Below, piece after piece: positions 10,516 to 19,913 of a DNA stretch of 61,371 nt (positions within the stretch are counted from its first letter, which is position 1; each line of letters starts with the position of its first letter). The translations under genes and the position numbers were made by a program. The notes below the pieces were generated by a model. The model was given only the letters and a program-made list of their open reading frames with translations, had not been told where the DNA came from and ran no database searches. Source of the stretch: Deltaproteobacteria bacterium (GTDB lineage Bacteria; Desulfobacterota; Desulfomonilia; Desulfomonilales; Desulfomonilaceae); contig JAJYDQ010000014.1 of NCBI GenBank assembly GCA_021777225.1, forward strand, positions 1 to 61,371, written 5' to 3'.

Positions 10516-10533
10516 ATCGATAATCTTGGGTAA

Positions 10534-11754
10534 CTAATCCTGTGATCTAGCTTTTTTGATGTCTTCTATGGAAGGCATAATTTCTTCCGCTGGGATGGTC
10601 ACTATATCTGTCGCTATAAGAAAATCATAACCAGGGACCTTTTTGGTGACGCCCATGAACATGGGAAGCATTAACTGGTTGTCAAACTGCCTTACAGTCA
10701 ACTTCCCTATGGGACTGTCAATGGTCATTCCGGACAGTGCGTCAGCAAATTTCTCAGGGTCTACTTTGCCCGCCTTTTCATACGCCTTGGCAATAAAGTT
10801 CGCAGTATACCAGCCTATGAGGCTTCCAAACGAGGGGTAGCGGCTGTAAGCCTTCTTGAATTCCTCGACGAAGACCTTGTTTTCAGGAGTTTCCGGGTAA
10901 TAGAAATAATAGTTAGCTGTGCCAATGACTCCCTGCGGGGCGTCAAGTCCCAGTGGTCGCAGAGTGGACAATTCGGTGGCCGTATGCATGTAGATTGCGA
11001 CCTTCCTATTGAAGCCGGTGTTTTTGGCGGCCTTTAGAAACGGAATACAGCCGGCGCCGCCAGTAGCCACGATCACGGCATCTGGTTTCGCTGAAAGGAT
11101 CGAAGTAATATAAGGTGTGAAATCAGGTTCACCCACTTTCCACCATGACTGCCCGACCAACTTTACGTCAGGTTTGATTTTTTTGAGATGGTTCCAGACT
11201 GCGTCTGCTATAGCGTGTCCGTACTCGTAGTCATCACCCGCAATCCAGTATTTTACAAATGGACGTTTCGCCAGACCGATTGCCGCGGCTTTTCCGATCA
11301 TCTCGGTATTTTCATTCATCGAGAAAACAAACTTGTGGCCCTTGGAGCCGGTAATATTGGAACTCTTTCCGTATGTCACAATAAACGGGATTTTTTCCTT
11401 TTTGGCAAGATCGGAAACCGCCAAAGAGACTGCGCTATTGATGGTACCTAGCAAAAGGTTGACGTTTTCTCTCATTATTAACTCTTTAGCTTCGGTCAGT
11501 CCCAAATCAACCTTGAATTTGTCATCTCTGGTGACAAAGGTGATCTTTTTCCCAAGGACACCGCCATTGGCGTTAATTTTGTTCAAAGCCAACTTGAATC
11601 CATCCAGGACGTCTAATCCGTAAGAACTCGGAGGACCGCTATATGTGTCTATGATCCCAACCTTGATGTCGCTTGCGGCAAATGTTAGAGTACTTGAGCC
11701 GATCATGCTGGCCAGCAAACATACAAACATCATGTAAGAAACGATCCTTCTCAT
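10534..11754 (-). CDS. Liv-type ABC transporter substrate-binding protein
   Basis: Periplasmic binding protein of the Leu/Ile/Val (peripla_BP_6) family, 406 residues with a Sec signal peptide ending near LTFAAS. The mature start DIKVGIIDTYSGPPSSYG is the classical first strand and ligand loop. It is the first gene of the operon, behind an excellent GGAGGT six bases from the ATG. The family binds aliphatic amino acids, amides, urea and aromatic or short carboxylic acids; I cannot tell which. It is a distant paralogue of the binding protein at 56904. Confidence 0.93.
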   Translation of the reverse strand: MRRIVSYMMFVCLLASMIGSSTLTFAASDIKVGIIDTYSGPPSSYGLDVLDGFKLALNKINANGGVLGKKITFVTRDDKFKVDLGLTEAKELIMRENVNLLLGTINSAVSLAVSDLAKKEKIPFIVTYGKSSNITGSKGHKFVFSMNENTEMIGKAAAIGLAKRPFVKYWIAGDDYEYGHAIADAVWNHLKKIKPDVKLVGQSWWKVGEPDFTPYITSILSAKPDAVIVATGGAGCIPFLKAAKNTGFNRKVAIYMHTATELSTLRPLGLDAPQGVIGTANYYFYYPETPENKVFVEEFKKAYSRYPSFGSLIGWYTANFIAKAYEKAGKVDPEKFADALSGMTIDSPIGKLTVRQFDNQLMLPMFMGVTKKVPGYDFLIATDIVTIPAEEIMPSIEDIKKARSQD

Positions 11755-11893
11755 GACGAATACCTCCCTATTCTTTCGGTCTAACTGGTTGAGAAATTAA
11801 GTCTGAGGAATTATGGTCCTCTTGGAAGTGAGTATAGTAGAGCAGTGTGAATTTTTCCAGTAAACAATGCAGGAATAGGCGTCAACAACCAAA

Positions 11894-13285
11894 ATGAAAC
11901 CGATCCATTCAAAGCGAGCGCTATTTAACAAAGGCGCAGCTCTAGGAGAATTGCTCCTGACCCCATTTAACAGGTTTGCTTCAATGGAGGCCGCTGGCGG
12001 CGTTCTTTTAGTTCTTTTGACCGCAATCGCGTTGTTTTGGTCAAATTCTGATTTCGCCGGTTCCTATGAATGGCTTCAGCATTTGCGTTTTGAGGTGCGA
12101 ATCGGCGCATACTCACTCGATAAACCTTTGCATTTTTGGATCAATGACGGCCTGATGACTTTTTTCTTCTTTATGGTTGGGTTGGAAATAAAACGTGAGG
12201 TCCTTGTAGGTGAACTTACGTCCTTGAGACGAGCTTCGTTGCCACTATTTGGCGCTCTAGGAGGAATGATCGCTCCTGCTGTAATCTACTACATGCTGAA
12301 TGCTCAAACGCCCTCTGAACAAGGTTGGGCGATTCCAATGGCTACGGATATAGCATTCACATTGGCTGCGCTTACACTCCTTGGCTCAAAGGCGCCGCAT
12401 TCGCTCCGGATATTCGTTACCGCTCTGGCCATCGTAGACGACATAGGGGCTGTAGTCGTAATAGCCACTTACTACAGTTCAGACCTAGCAATAAATTATT
12501 TGTTTTTTGCCTCATTTTTCATTGTAGTGTTGATTTTTTTCAACATACTGGGTTTTCGAAGACCCCTACCATACATAGTTGTTGGTTCCCTGGTATGGTG
12601 GTCGGTTTACATGTCAGGTGTCCATTCGACAATTGCGGGAATTTTGGTAGCATTCACCATACCTGCCCGCTCTCGTCGTGACATGCCACAGTTCAGGGAC
12701 CATTTAATCAGGATGGTCGATCGTTTGGGACGTCTGGACCAGTCAAGAGATGAGCCAAACACCGAAGAGAACAGTCAAACTGTAATCAGGAAAATTGAAG
12801 ATCTTTGTGAGGATGCTCAAACCCCCTTGCAACGTATGGAGCAGTATTTACATCCCTGGGTAGTTTATTGGATCGTCCCTTTATTCGCTCTGGCGAATGC
12901 AGGGGTTTCCGTCCAATGGGGCCGAATGATTGATATCCTGACCACTCCGGTTTCGTTAGGAGTGACACTAGGCCTACTCGTCGGAAAGCAACTAGGCATA
13001 TTTGTCGCATGTTGGGTCGCAATAAGGATGCGATTTGCGATGATGCCTTCAGATGTGACGTTTTCACAAATCTACGGAGCGTCAATACTTTGCGGCATAG
13101 GGTTTACCATGTCAATTTTTGTGGCTGATCTGGCTTTTGGCGCATCGACCAACCTGGACTATGCGAAAATCAGCATACTGGTTGGATCCTTGTTGTCTTT
13201 TTTCACTGGATTACTAGTGTTGAGTATCGCTTCGCCGACTAAAACTCGCCTGGATGAGGACGAACCCGATTCAATTAGAAAATAA
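11894..13285 (+). CDS. nhaA: Na+/H+ antiporter NhaA
   Basis: Electrogenic sodium/proton antiporter of the inner membrane. The catalytic aspartates are visible in MATDIAFTLAALTLLG and in ALAIVDDIGAVVVIATYY, the latter holding the paired Asp of helix V. At 463 residues it is about 75 longer than the E. coli protein. Most of the excess is a charged cytoplasmic loop at about residues 260-315 and a polar tail. That loop form is known in many non-enteric NhaA proteins. It is divergent from the Liv operon across 139 bases, in which I found no convincing promoter. Confidence 0.95.
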   Translation: MKPIHSKRALFNKGAALGELLLTPFNRFASMEAAGGVLLVLLTAIALFWSNSDFAGSYEWLQHLRFEVRIGAYSLDKPLHFWINDGLMTFFFFMVGLEIKREVLVGELTSLRRASLPLFGALGGMIAPAVIYYMLNAQTPSEQGWAIPMATDIAFTLAALTLLGSKAPHSLRIFVTALAIVDDIGAVVVIATYYSSDLAINYLFFASFFIVVLIFFNILGFRRPLPYIVVGSLVWWSVYMSGVHSTIAGILVAFTIPARSRRDMPQFRDHLIRMVDRLGRLDQSRDEPNTEENSQTVIRKIEDLCEDAQTPLQRMEQYLHPWVVYWIVPLFALANAGVSVQWGRMIDILTTPVSLGVTLGLLVGKQLGIFVACWVAIRMRFAMMPSDVTFSQIYGASILCGIGFTMSIFVADLAFGASTNLDYAKISILVGSLLSFFTGLLVLSIASPTKTRLDEDEPDSIRK

Positions 13286-13346
13286 CCTTACGCGACACGT
13301 AGTAACTAAAAAACTACTTTAGCGCCAAAAGGCCTGGCAGAAGTCA

Positions 13347-13973
13347 TTAGTCTGTTTTCTCCTCGACCACTCTTTTTCTGCGGAGGTGAGTAGCTACAGC
13401 CCATGCTCCTAGCGCCACGATGGCGAGCCCTCCTACTACCATATCGAGTTCGTGAGAGTACTGTTGCACAAGTGTCCAGTTTTGTCGAAGCTTGTAACCG
13501 CAGAAAAGAAGAAACGAGTTCCACATGGTAGCCCCGACGATGGTAAAGATACAGAAATGGCTCAAATTCATACACCCGAGGCCGGCGGGAATAGAAATTA
13601 GGTGACGAACAACCGGGATAAAACGGCTGATGAAGATTGTCCATGAACCATGCTTGTCGAACCAGCGTTCCGTCCATTCCAGGTGTTCGTGGTTTAGGAA
13701 GAAGTAACGTCCCGCCTTGAGCACTAGAGGCCGACCACCCCAAAGGCCCAGAAAATAGGATATCAAAGACCCAATCAAGGAACCAAAGGATGTGACGATT
13801 ATTGCGGTGGGGATTGAGAATTTATCTTCTGCCGCCAAGAACCCCACAAATGGCATAACGAGTTCACTGGGAACAGGGGCGATCATGCTTTCGAGGGCCA
13901 TCAGAAAGCCAGCCCCCCAATATCCCAATTGTTCAATTATATAGGTAAAATATACTGTTAGCTGCGCTACCAT
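13347..13973 (-). CDS. DedA family membrane protein
   Basis: A 208-residue integral membrane protein of the DedA/SNARE-associated (VTT) family. The hallmarks are the early Glu-rich helix break ALESMIAPVPSELVMPF, the G-SLIGSLISYFLG helix, and the FISRFIPVVRHLISIPAG motif with its essential arginines. DedA proteins act in envelope homeostasis and undecaprenyl-phosphate or phospholipid flipping. It is convergent with nhaA, 61 bases apart, and divergent from the binding-protein lipoprotein downstream. Confidence 0.93.
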   Translation of the reverse strand: MVAQLTVYFTYIIEQLGYWGAGFLMALESMIAPVPSELVMPFVGFLAAEDKFSIPTAIIVTSFGSLIGSLISYFLGLWGGRPLVLKAGRYFFLNHEHLEWTERWFDKHGSWTIFISRFIPVVRHLISIPAGLGCMNLSHFCIFTIVGATMWNSFLLFCGYKLRQNWTLVQQYSHELDMVVGGLAIVALGAWAVATHLRRKRVVEEKTD

Positions 13974-14235
13974 GCATCCGACCTTTCTTGGACTTTAAAT
14001 TCCGTGACAAATGATCTGGTTGCGGAACCACAAAAGTGGGATAATATCATGAAAACTCACGCGGCTCAACAATGTCGTCGGTTCCGTTGAGACGCCTAAT
14101 TTATGCCGACAGGGTTAAAATAATCCAATGTTCGAACCCTATCTTGTGTCAGATGACCTCTTTAGGACATAAAGGAAGCGTTAAACTGGAGTCAAAGCTC
14201 CTTTCTCATTCTTGCTCTGTACTGGGAAAAGACTA

Positions 14236-15270
14236 GTGAAGAAATCAACTCGAATATTTCTAGGCTCATTGTCGCTTATAGTGTTTATTTTGGCTCTTAC
14301 CGACTGCAATTCAAAACAGGGTGAGCAAACAAAATCGACCCCGATCCCTGAACAAAAATTCAAAATAGCCACACTCGTTAAAGTGGATGGCATCCCCTGG
14401 TTTGCAAGAATGCGGGTTGGGGTGGAGAAATTCGCTCGAGAAACCGGTCAGGACAGTTTTACACTTGGACCAGCGAGAGCCGATGGCGCTCTGCAAGCTC
14501 AAATGGTCGACGAACTGATCGAACAGGGTGTGAACGCTATTTGTATTGTGCCTTTTTCTGTTCCCGCAGTAAAACCTGCCCTCAAAAGGGCTAAAGAAAA
14601 AGGAGTTGTCATCGTGGCCCAGGAAGCTTGCAGACTCGATAGCGCTAATGTCATCATCGAACCATTTGATAACAAGGCGTGGGGTCGGCATCTTATGGAC
14701 GAACTCGCATCGAGTATGAATCAACAAGGTGATTACGCGATTATTTTGGGCAGTTACGATAGTCAGTCCCACATGGCATGGCGTGATGCGGCCGTTTCTC
14801 ACCAACTTGAGCAATATCCCGAGATGACGCTGGTAACAGACGCGGTCGAAGATCATGACAATGCCGCACGCTCTTATGCACAAGCGAAAGACCTTCTTAC
14901 CAGATTTCCTAACATAAAGGGAATATTGGGACTAACCATGGTTTCATGCCCCTCTTCCGCTCTCGCCACAGAAACTCTGGGGCTCCGGAACAAGGTTAGT
15001 GTGGTGGGGGTGTCTCTTGTTTCAGGTTGCAAATCCTATCTGGAAACAGGCTCAATCAAAACTATCAGCTTCTGGGATCCTGCGGAAGCGGGATATGCGA
15101 TGAATGAGGCAGCCCTTAAATTGCTTCAGGGGAAGAAGATTCACACCGGAACAAACCTTAAGGCAAAAGGATACCATAATCTGAGGCATGATAAGCTCAA
15201 ACACAACCTATTTTTCGGGCAAGGATGGATAGATGTAACCAAAAAAAATATGGCCAATTATCCCTATTAA
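14236..15270 (+). CDS. Periplasmic sugar-type binding lipoprotein (Peripla_BP_4)
   Basis: A 344-residue periplasmic binding protein of the ribose/AI-2 type. The reading frame extends to a TTG at 14212, but a GTG at 14236 has GGGAAAAG just upstream and gives a normal lipoprotein signal ending ALTDC, so I use it. The mature part shows two Rossmann-like lobes: FKIATLVKVDGIPWFARM at the N-terminus, VNAICIVPFSVPAVKPAL, and AIILGSYDSQSH. No sugar ABC permease or ATPase lies nearby. Instead a receptor cyclase starts 31 bases downstream, so this protein may be a ligand sensor subunit rather than a transport component (inference). Confidence 0.85.
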   Translation: MKKSTRIFLGSLSLIVFILALTDCNSKQGEQTKSTPIPEQKFKIATLVKVDGIPWFARMRVGVEKFARETGQDSFTLGPARADGALQAQMVDELIEQGVNAICIVPFSVPAVKPALKRAKEKGVVIVAQEACRLDSANVIIEPFDNKAWGRHLMDELASSMNQQGDYAIILGSYDSQSHMAWRDAAVSHQLEQYPEMTLVTDAVEDHDNAARSYAQAKDLLTRFPNIKGILGLTMVSCPSSALATETLGLRNKVSVVGVSLVSGCKSYLETGSIKTISFWDPAEAGYAMNEAALKLLQGKKIHTGTNLKAKGYHNLRHDKLKHNLFFGQGWIDVTKKNMANYPY

Positions 15271-15301
15271 ACTAAAGCAATGACGCAAACTGTCTGAATC
15301 G

Positions 15302-17059
15302 ATGAAAACACCAACCGGACTAAAGAAGCTTAACATAAAGTTGACCGTAATCCTGGGTTTTGTGCTGATGCTCGCGTTAATCATCATAATCGCTGCAATG
15401 GGATACCTAGCTCTTAGAGAGGCAATCCGAGACGCTACCCTTTATAGCGCCCTATCCCGTGACACTAATCTGGCTCATGATATCGGCAACAGTATGCTTA
15501 TTCTTAATGGAGCGCTGGACAGCTACCTGGCAAACCGTGACGTTCAGTCGGTCTGGGACGTTGATTATCGGTTGGCATTAACCAGACGCATGGCGAAAAT
15601 GGCCCACAAATCCAACCTTAATCCTGAAATTCGCGATATTCTGGTCCGAGTTGACGATATTTTGGCCACATTCAATCAAAAATTTAACCAATTAACTGAG
15701 TTAGATGCTAACTTGATTCAAGTTCAGCGGACAACACCGAGTAATATAACTGAGATTAAAGAATTATCCAAACAGAGACAAGCTCTTCAAAACCTTTTCC
15801 AGATAGCCGCCATTAAGGTTTCCCACAATGTTGAAAGCGCCCGAGACGCCATAAAGGTGCAACAGGAATCAATAGACACGAGGATTCAGAATTCATTTCG
15901 AACAACAATGCTTGTCGCCGTTTTGACGGTTGCAGCAGCTATTGTTATCGCCCTGGTCGTTGCGCTTCTTTTTGTAAGGCTTATCACAAAGCCGGTCGGC
16001 GTCCTCGAACAGATAGTTAGGCGCAGTCCATCAATTGCTTTCAGATTTAGCGCAGCGCCTGGCCGGCCAGTCGAATACGTATCTGAAAATGTTATCGAAT
16101 TTGGTTACTCCGCCGATGATTTTTACTCAGGTCGTGTCAAGCTTGTTGATGTCCTCCATCCTGAAGATAGAGAAATTGTAGCCACTAAATTACACGACCT
16201 TACTACCGCTAAAAGTTCCGACAGGGAATTCAACCAGGAATACCGGATAATTACTGGTGCAGGGGCAACCTGCTGGCTCGATGAAAGAATGTGGGTTGTC
16301 CTCAACGATAAAGGCGATATTACTCATTACGAGGGTATCGTTATTGATATCACCAAGCGTAAACTTGCTGAGGAGCGGCTCGAAAGAGAACAAGCAAGGA
16401 GGGTCTTCGTTCTTGAAACCTTTGGGTCATATCTTAGCGATGAAATTGTTGCCGAAATTCTTGAATCACCTGGTGGTATCAACCTTGGCGGAGAGTTACG
16501 TGAAATCGCTATACTGGTGTCTGACCTTCGAGGATTTACCAAAATTACAGAATCAATGGACTCCAGGAAGGTTTTGAAAATCCTGAATCGATATCTGGAG
16601 GTTATGACCGACATTATCCTTCGGTATAGTGGAACAATCGATGAATTTACAGGAGACGGGATACTGGTTTTCTTTGGAGCGCCAAGACAATTTGCTGACC
16701 ACGCGCGCAGGGCGGTCCTCTGCGCAATTGAGATGCAGAAAGCCATGGGACTATTAAATGAGGACAACGTCAAGCTTGGTTTACCAGAACTTAGCATGGG
16801 AATAGGAATTAATTGCGGAGAACTAGTCGTAGGAAACATCGGATCTAATAAGCGGAAAAAATATGGAGCTGTCGGCAGCCCGATTAACGTGGCTTTTCGG
16901 GTGCAAACCCAGACAACCGGAGGAGACATCCTTGTGACGGCCCCTGTCTACGAACGGGTCTCCTCCGATGTTGTCACCGGACCTGTTAGGAAGGTTGAGC
17001 TAAAAGGCATAGAGGGGCTTGTTACAATACATCAGGTAATAGGGCTCAGTAATACTTGA
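15302..17059 (+). CDS. Transmembrane receptor class III nucleotide cyclase with PAS domain
   Basis: A 585-residue membrane receptor. Helix 1 is at about 15-37, followed by a helical extracytoplasmic domain (about 40-195), helix 2 at about 202-227, a PAS domain at about 245-355 ending in the DITKRK linker, and a class III cyclase domain at about 395-580. Metal-binding Asp408 and Asp452 and the catalytic Asn529 and Arg533 are present. The two residues that normally select adenine (Lys/Asp) are Glu448 and Gly522, so whether it makes cAMP, cGMP or something else is open. It is probably co-transcribed with the binding lipoprotein immediately upstream. Confidence 0.88.
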   Translation: MKTPTGLKKLNIKLTVILGFVLMLALIIIIAAMGYLALREAIRDATLYSALSRDTNLAHDIGNSMLILNGALDSYLANRDVQSVWDVDYRLALTRRMAKMAHKSNLNPEIRDILVRVDDILATFNQKFNQLTELDANLIQVQRTTPSNITEIKELSKQRQALQNLFQIAAIKVSHNVESARDAIKVQQESIDTRIQNSFRTTMLVAVLTVAAAIVIALVVALLFVRLITKPVGVLEQIVRRSPSIAFRFSAAPGRPVEYVSENVIEFGYSADDFYSGRVKLVDVLHPEDREIVATKLHDLTTAKSSDREFNQEYRIITGAGATCWLDERMWVVLNDKGDITHYEGIVIDITKRKLAEERLEREQARRVFVLETFGSYLSDEIVAEILESPGGINLGGELREIAILVSDLRGFTKITESMDSRKVLKILNRYLEVMTDIILRYSGTIDEFTGDGILVFFGAPRQFADHARRAVLCAIEMQKAMGLLNEDNVKLGLPELSMGIGINCGELVVGNIGSNKRKKYGAVGSPINVAFRVQTQTTGGDILVTAPVYERVSSDVVTGPVRKVELKGIEGLVTIHQVIGLSNT

Positions 17060-17156
17060 GCCGAATTATTGAGGTTTCTTTTTAAGGAGTTTAGCGATGA
17101 CAAATCTTTCCCTGTCCGCTATATATTTCCCTCTACCGGTCCAAATGACGCCCATC

Positions 17157-18230
17157 TTATATCCACCTAAGATAAGGAGCGGGCACAATACTCTTTAGAT
17201 CATGGTTGAGAACCTTGGCCGCATGCTGAGGCCAATAAGGATCTTTGAGCATTTGTCGCGCAAGCAGAACAATGTCCGCCTTGCCATCAGAGATTATGCC
17301 GTCAGCCTGAACAGGATCAGTTATTAGCCCTACTGCGGAAGTTGCTATCTTCACCTCTTTACGGATAGCCTCAGAGAAGTGGACCTGCCACCCTGGCCCG
17401 AATGGGTACTTCTTGTGGTCAGGGCTTCCAAAACCTGAACTGCAATCAATTAGGTCCGCTCCAACTTCTTTCAGCTTTCTTGCCAGTTCAATACTGTCTT
17501 CGATTGTCCATCCGCCATCTACCCAATCGGAACAGGACAATCGTACGGCTAAAGGCAAATTCTCAGGCCAGACGGCTCGCATACGTTCAAGTGTCTCGAC
17601 AGTAAAGCGAGTCCTGTTCTCAAAACTGCCACCGTATTCGTCGGTCCGCTTATTGGAAAGTGGGGAATAGAAACTGTGGCATAGGTATCCATGAGCAGCA
17701 TGCAATTCCAGCCACTTGTATCCGGCTTCTATAGCTCTTTTGGTTGCGGTGACAAATGCGTTCTGAACATCCTTAATGTCCTGACTAGTCATCTCTTTAG
17801 GGACCCGCCAAAGTTTATCCCCAAAAGCCAGAGCGCTCGGCCCGATTGTTTCCCAGCCACCTTCTTCGTCCTTGAGGGAATGGTCCCCTTCCCACGGACG
17901 AGACGCCGAGCCTTTTCGACCGGCATGCGCCAACTGAATTCCCGGGACCGCTCCGTGATCCTTGATGAATCTGGTGATGCGTTCCAGTGGGCCGATGTGC
18001 TCCTCAGACCACAGGCCTGCGTCTCTTGGAGAGATCCTGCCGCAAGGCTCAACGGCCGTAGCCTCGGCTATTATCAAACCAGCTCCGCCAATGGCGCGAG
18101 AACCGAGATGGACTAGGTGCCAGTTGCTCGCCATCCCGTTGTTGGAAACGTATTGGCACATTGGAGAAACACCGATCCTGTTTCGAAGAGCGACGGATTT
18201 TATGGTAAATGTGTCAAAAAGCCTGGGCAT
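17157..18230 (-). CDS. NADH:flavin oxidoreductase, Old Yellow Enzyme (YqjM-type)
   Basis: FMN-dependent ene-reductase of 357 residues, a TIM barrel. SPMCQY near residue 25 supplies the Cys25/Tyr27 pair diagnostic of the thermophilic-like/YqjM class. LHAAHGYLCHSFYSPLSNKR carries the substrate-anion-binding His pair and FMN contacts. It reduces activated C=C bonds of enones using NAD(P)H. A good AGGAGG precedes the ATG. The quinone-reductase-like gene lies 13 bases upstream on the same strand, so the two are likely an operon. Confidence 0.94.
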   Translation of the reverse strand: MPRLFDTFTIKSVALRNRIGVSPMCQYVSNNGMASNWHLVHLGSRAIGGAGLIIAEATAVEPCGRISPRDAGLWSEEHIGPLERITRFIKDHGAVPGIQLAHAGRKGSASRPWEGDHSLKDEEGGWETIGPSALAFGDKLWRVPKEMTSQDIKDVQNAFVTATKRAIEAGYKWLELHAAHGYLCHSFYSPLSNKRTDEYGGSFENRTRFTVETLERMRAVWPENLPLAVRLSCSDWVDGGWTIEDSIELARKLKEVGADLIDCSSGFGSPDHKKYPFGPGWQVHFSEAIRKEVKIATSAVGLITDPVQADGIISDGKADIVLLARQMLKDPYWPQHAAKVLNHDLKSIVPAPYLRWI

Positions 18231-18243
18231 GTGAACCTCCTGT

Positions 18244-19206
18244 TCAGGGAATCAAAATCATTTTGCCATGTGCGCTCGAATTCATCAACGCTTTGTGAGC
18301 CAGGGATGCCTCGATCAGTGGAAACTTTTGCCCTATCACCGGTTTTAGTGTCCCATTTTCCAATCCTGCCCCCAGAGCGGCGTGTATACTCTTCAGTTTC
18401 TCATTAGAAGCGTTGAAAAGTAATGCCCCCAAAATGGAAGCGTCCCTGGACATGGCGTCACGTGCGTCAATTTCTACGGGCCCCCGGCTTCCAATCACAA
18501 CTACTCGACCACCTTTTGTTAAGATTTTGAGATCTCTTCCAAGATTGGTGTGAGCGGCTAATTCGAGGACCAGGTCAACGCCAACACCGTTGGTGTTTGA
18601 CATGATCTGTTCGAAATGATCCTCACTTCGGTGGTTGATGGCGTAGTGAACGCCCTGGGTAGCCAGGAATTTTAAGCCTTTGTCTGAGCCTGCGGTCGCT
18701 ATTATATACATCCCATGGGAACGAGCCAACTGGATGGCCGCTACCCCTACCCCGCCTGTTCCACCGTGAATCAGAACAGTCTCTCCGGGTTGAGCCAAGG
18801 CCCTTTGGAACAGCGCTTTGTAAGCGATACCATATGGAACACCAATCGATGCCCCCTGTTCAAATGAAACTTGATTGGGCAACGCATGAATGGTCGATTC
18901 TAGGCACAGGGCATATTCAGCGTACGTTCCGCTGACGCTGCCTGCAATGTATACTCGGTCTCCAACACAGAAACGCTTTACTCCCGGTCCAACTGCTTCA
19001 ACCGTCCCTGCTCCATCCATACCGGGTGTATAAGGTAGTTTAGGCTTTTTGGCGTACTGGCCGGATCGTATATAGGTGTCTACAGGATTGGTTCCCGCTG
19101 CTTTCACAGCCACAAGAGCCTCTTCGCCCCGAGGTTGCGGCAAAGGAACGTCCTCGATCTTCATCACATCCGGTTCACCGAATTGCCGAACAACTATCGC
19201 CTTCAT
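18244..19206 (-). CDS. Zinc-independent NADPH:quinone reductase-like MDR protein
   Basis: Medium-chain dehydrogenase/reductase of the quinone oxidoreductase type, 320 residues from the ATG at 19206, which has AGGGGG just upstream. The frame also opens at 19251, but that position falls inside the tRNA terminator. The GroES-like N-terminal domain (KAIVVRQFGEPDVMKIEDVP) lacks the structural-zinc Cys cluster, and the nucleotide loop is GGTGGVGVAAIQLA. It probably reduces quinones or enones with NADPH. It pairs with the Old Yellow Enzyme downstream. Confidence 0.92.
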   Translation of the reverse strand: MKAIVVRQFGEPDVMKIEDVPLPQPRGEEALVAVKAAGTNPVDTYIRSGQYAKKPKLPYTPGMDGAGTVEAVGPGVKRFCVGDRVYIAGSVSGTYAEYALCLESTIHALPNQVSFEQGASIGVPYGIAYKALFQRALAQPGETVLIHGGTGGVGVAAIQLARSHGMYIIATAGSDKGLKFLATQGVHYAINHRSEDHFEQIMSNTNGVGVDLVLELAAHTNLGRDLKILTKGGRVVVIGSRGPVEIDARDAMSRDASILGALLFNASNEKLKSIHAALGAGLENGTLKPVIGQKFPLIEASLAHKALMNSSAHGKMILIP

Positions 19207-19230
19207 TGGAACCCCCTGTTCGCAAGCCTC

Positions 19231-19276
19231 AAAATAAAATTGGAGACCCAATTAGTTAGCTAATCTGAGTCTCCAA
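19231..19276 (-). terminator. Rho-independent terminator of the tRNA-Gly gene
   Basis: On the minus strand an 8-bp perfect stem (TTGGAGAC at 19276-19269 with GTCTCCAA at 19247-19240) encloses a 21-base loop that can fold further. It is followed at once by TTTTATTTT. It lies 20 bases past the encoded CCA of the tRNA, separating it from the quinone-reductase gene. Confidence 0.8.
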
Positions 19277-19296
19277 CATAAATAATGACATCGTTT

Positions 19297-19371
<75 letters not shown>

Positions 19372-19436
19372 ATGAATTCTTAGTATACAAATACCCGTTT
19401 CGTTATGTCAATAAGAAATTCATTCACAAATGGTCT

Positions 19437-19913
19437 TTACTCTTCAAGTTCAAGATCATCTCCAGTTTTTACAGCGCCGCCCTCAATAACCTTTGCGAAA
19501 ACACCCTGTTCGGGCATTATGCACTCGCCAATCTTGTTGTAGATGGCGCATCGGGTATGACATTCCTTGCCGATCTGGGTAACTTCCACGATAGCCGTTT
19601 CCCCGATTTTCAAGCGTGCGCCCACAGAGATGGAACCCAGATCAAAACCTTCAGTGCAAATGTTTTCAGCAAAGCTTCCTGGTCCGACATCAAAACCTTT
19701 GCCCTTCATGGTCTCGATCTGCTCAATTGCGAGCAGGGAAACCTGTCGATGCCAGTCGCCACCGTGAGCGTCACCTTTAAGACCAAATCCTACTTCCAGG
19801 ACACCTTCAGTCACATCGGCCTTGGGTGTTCCCTTCTTTTCGCTCGAACAAACTGCGATCACACGTCCGTGGGTTCTAGACAAGGCTGATGTTGAACCAG
19901 ATTTCGTAGTCAC
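19437..19913 (-). CDS. MOSC domain protein
   Basis: A 158-residue stand-alone MOSC domain, the sulfur-carrier domain found at the C-terminus of molybdenum cofactor sulfurases. The conserved pattern is visible: GLKGDAHGGDWHRQVSLL, the GSFAENI strand, and a Cys in IGKECHTRCAIY. In short stand-alone proteins of this kind the role is usually linked to Moco or metal-sulfur chemistry. The GTG start shares one base with the EF-G-like stop (TAGTG), so it is translationally coupled to that gene. No moa or mob genes are in the window. Confidence 0.9.
   Translation of the reverse strand: MTTKSGSTSALSRTHGRVIAVCSSEKKGTPKADVTEGVLEVGFGLKGDAHGGDWHRQVSLLAIEQIETMKGKGFDVGPGSFAENICTEGFDLGSISVGARLKIGETAIVEVTQIGKECHTRCAIYNKIGECIMPEQGVFAKVIEGGAVKTGDDLELEE

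Noticed and set aside
13286-13346. Terminator between nhaA and the DedA gene
   Set aside because: Only a five-base GTAGT/ACTAC stem is present, too weak to support.
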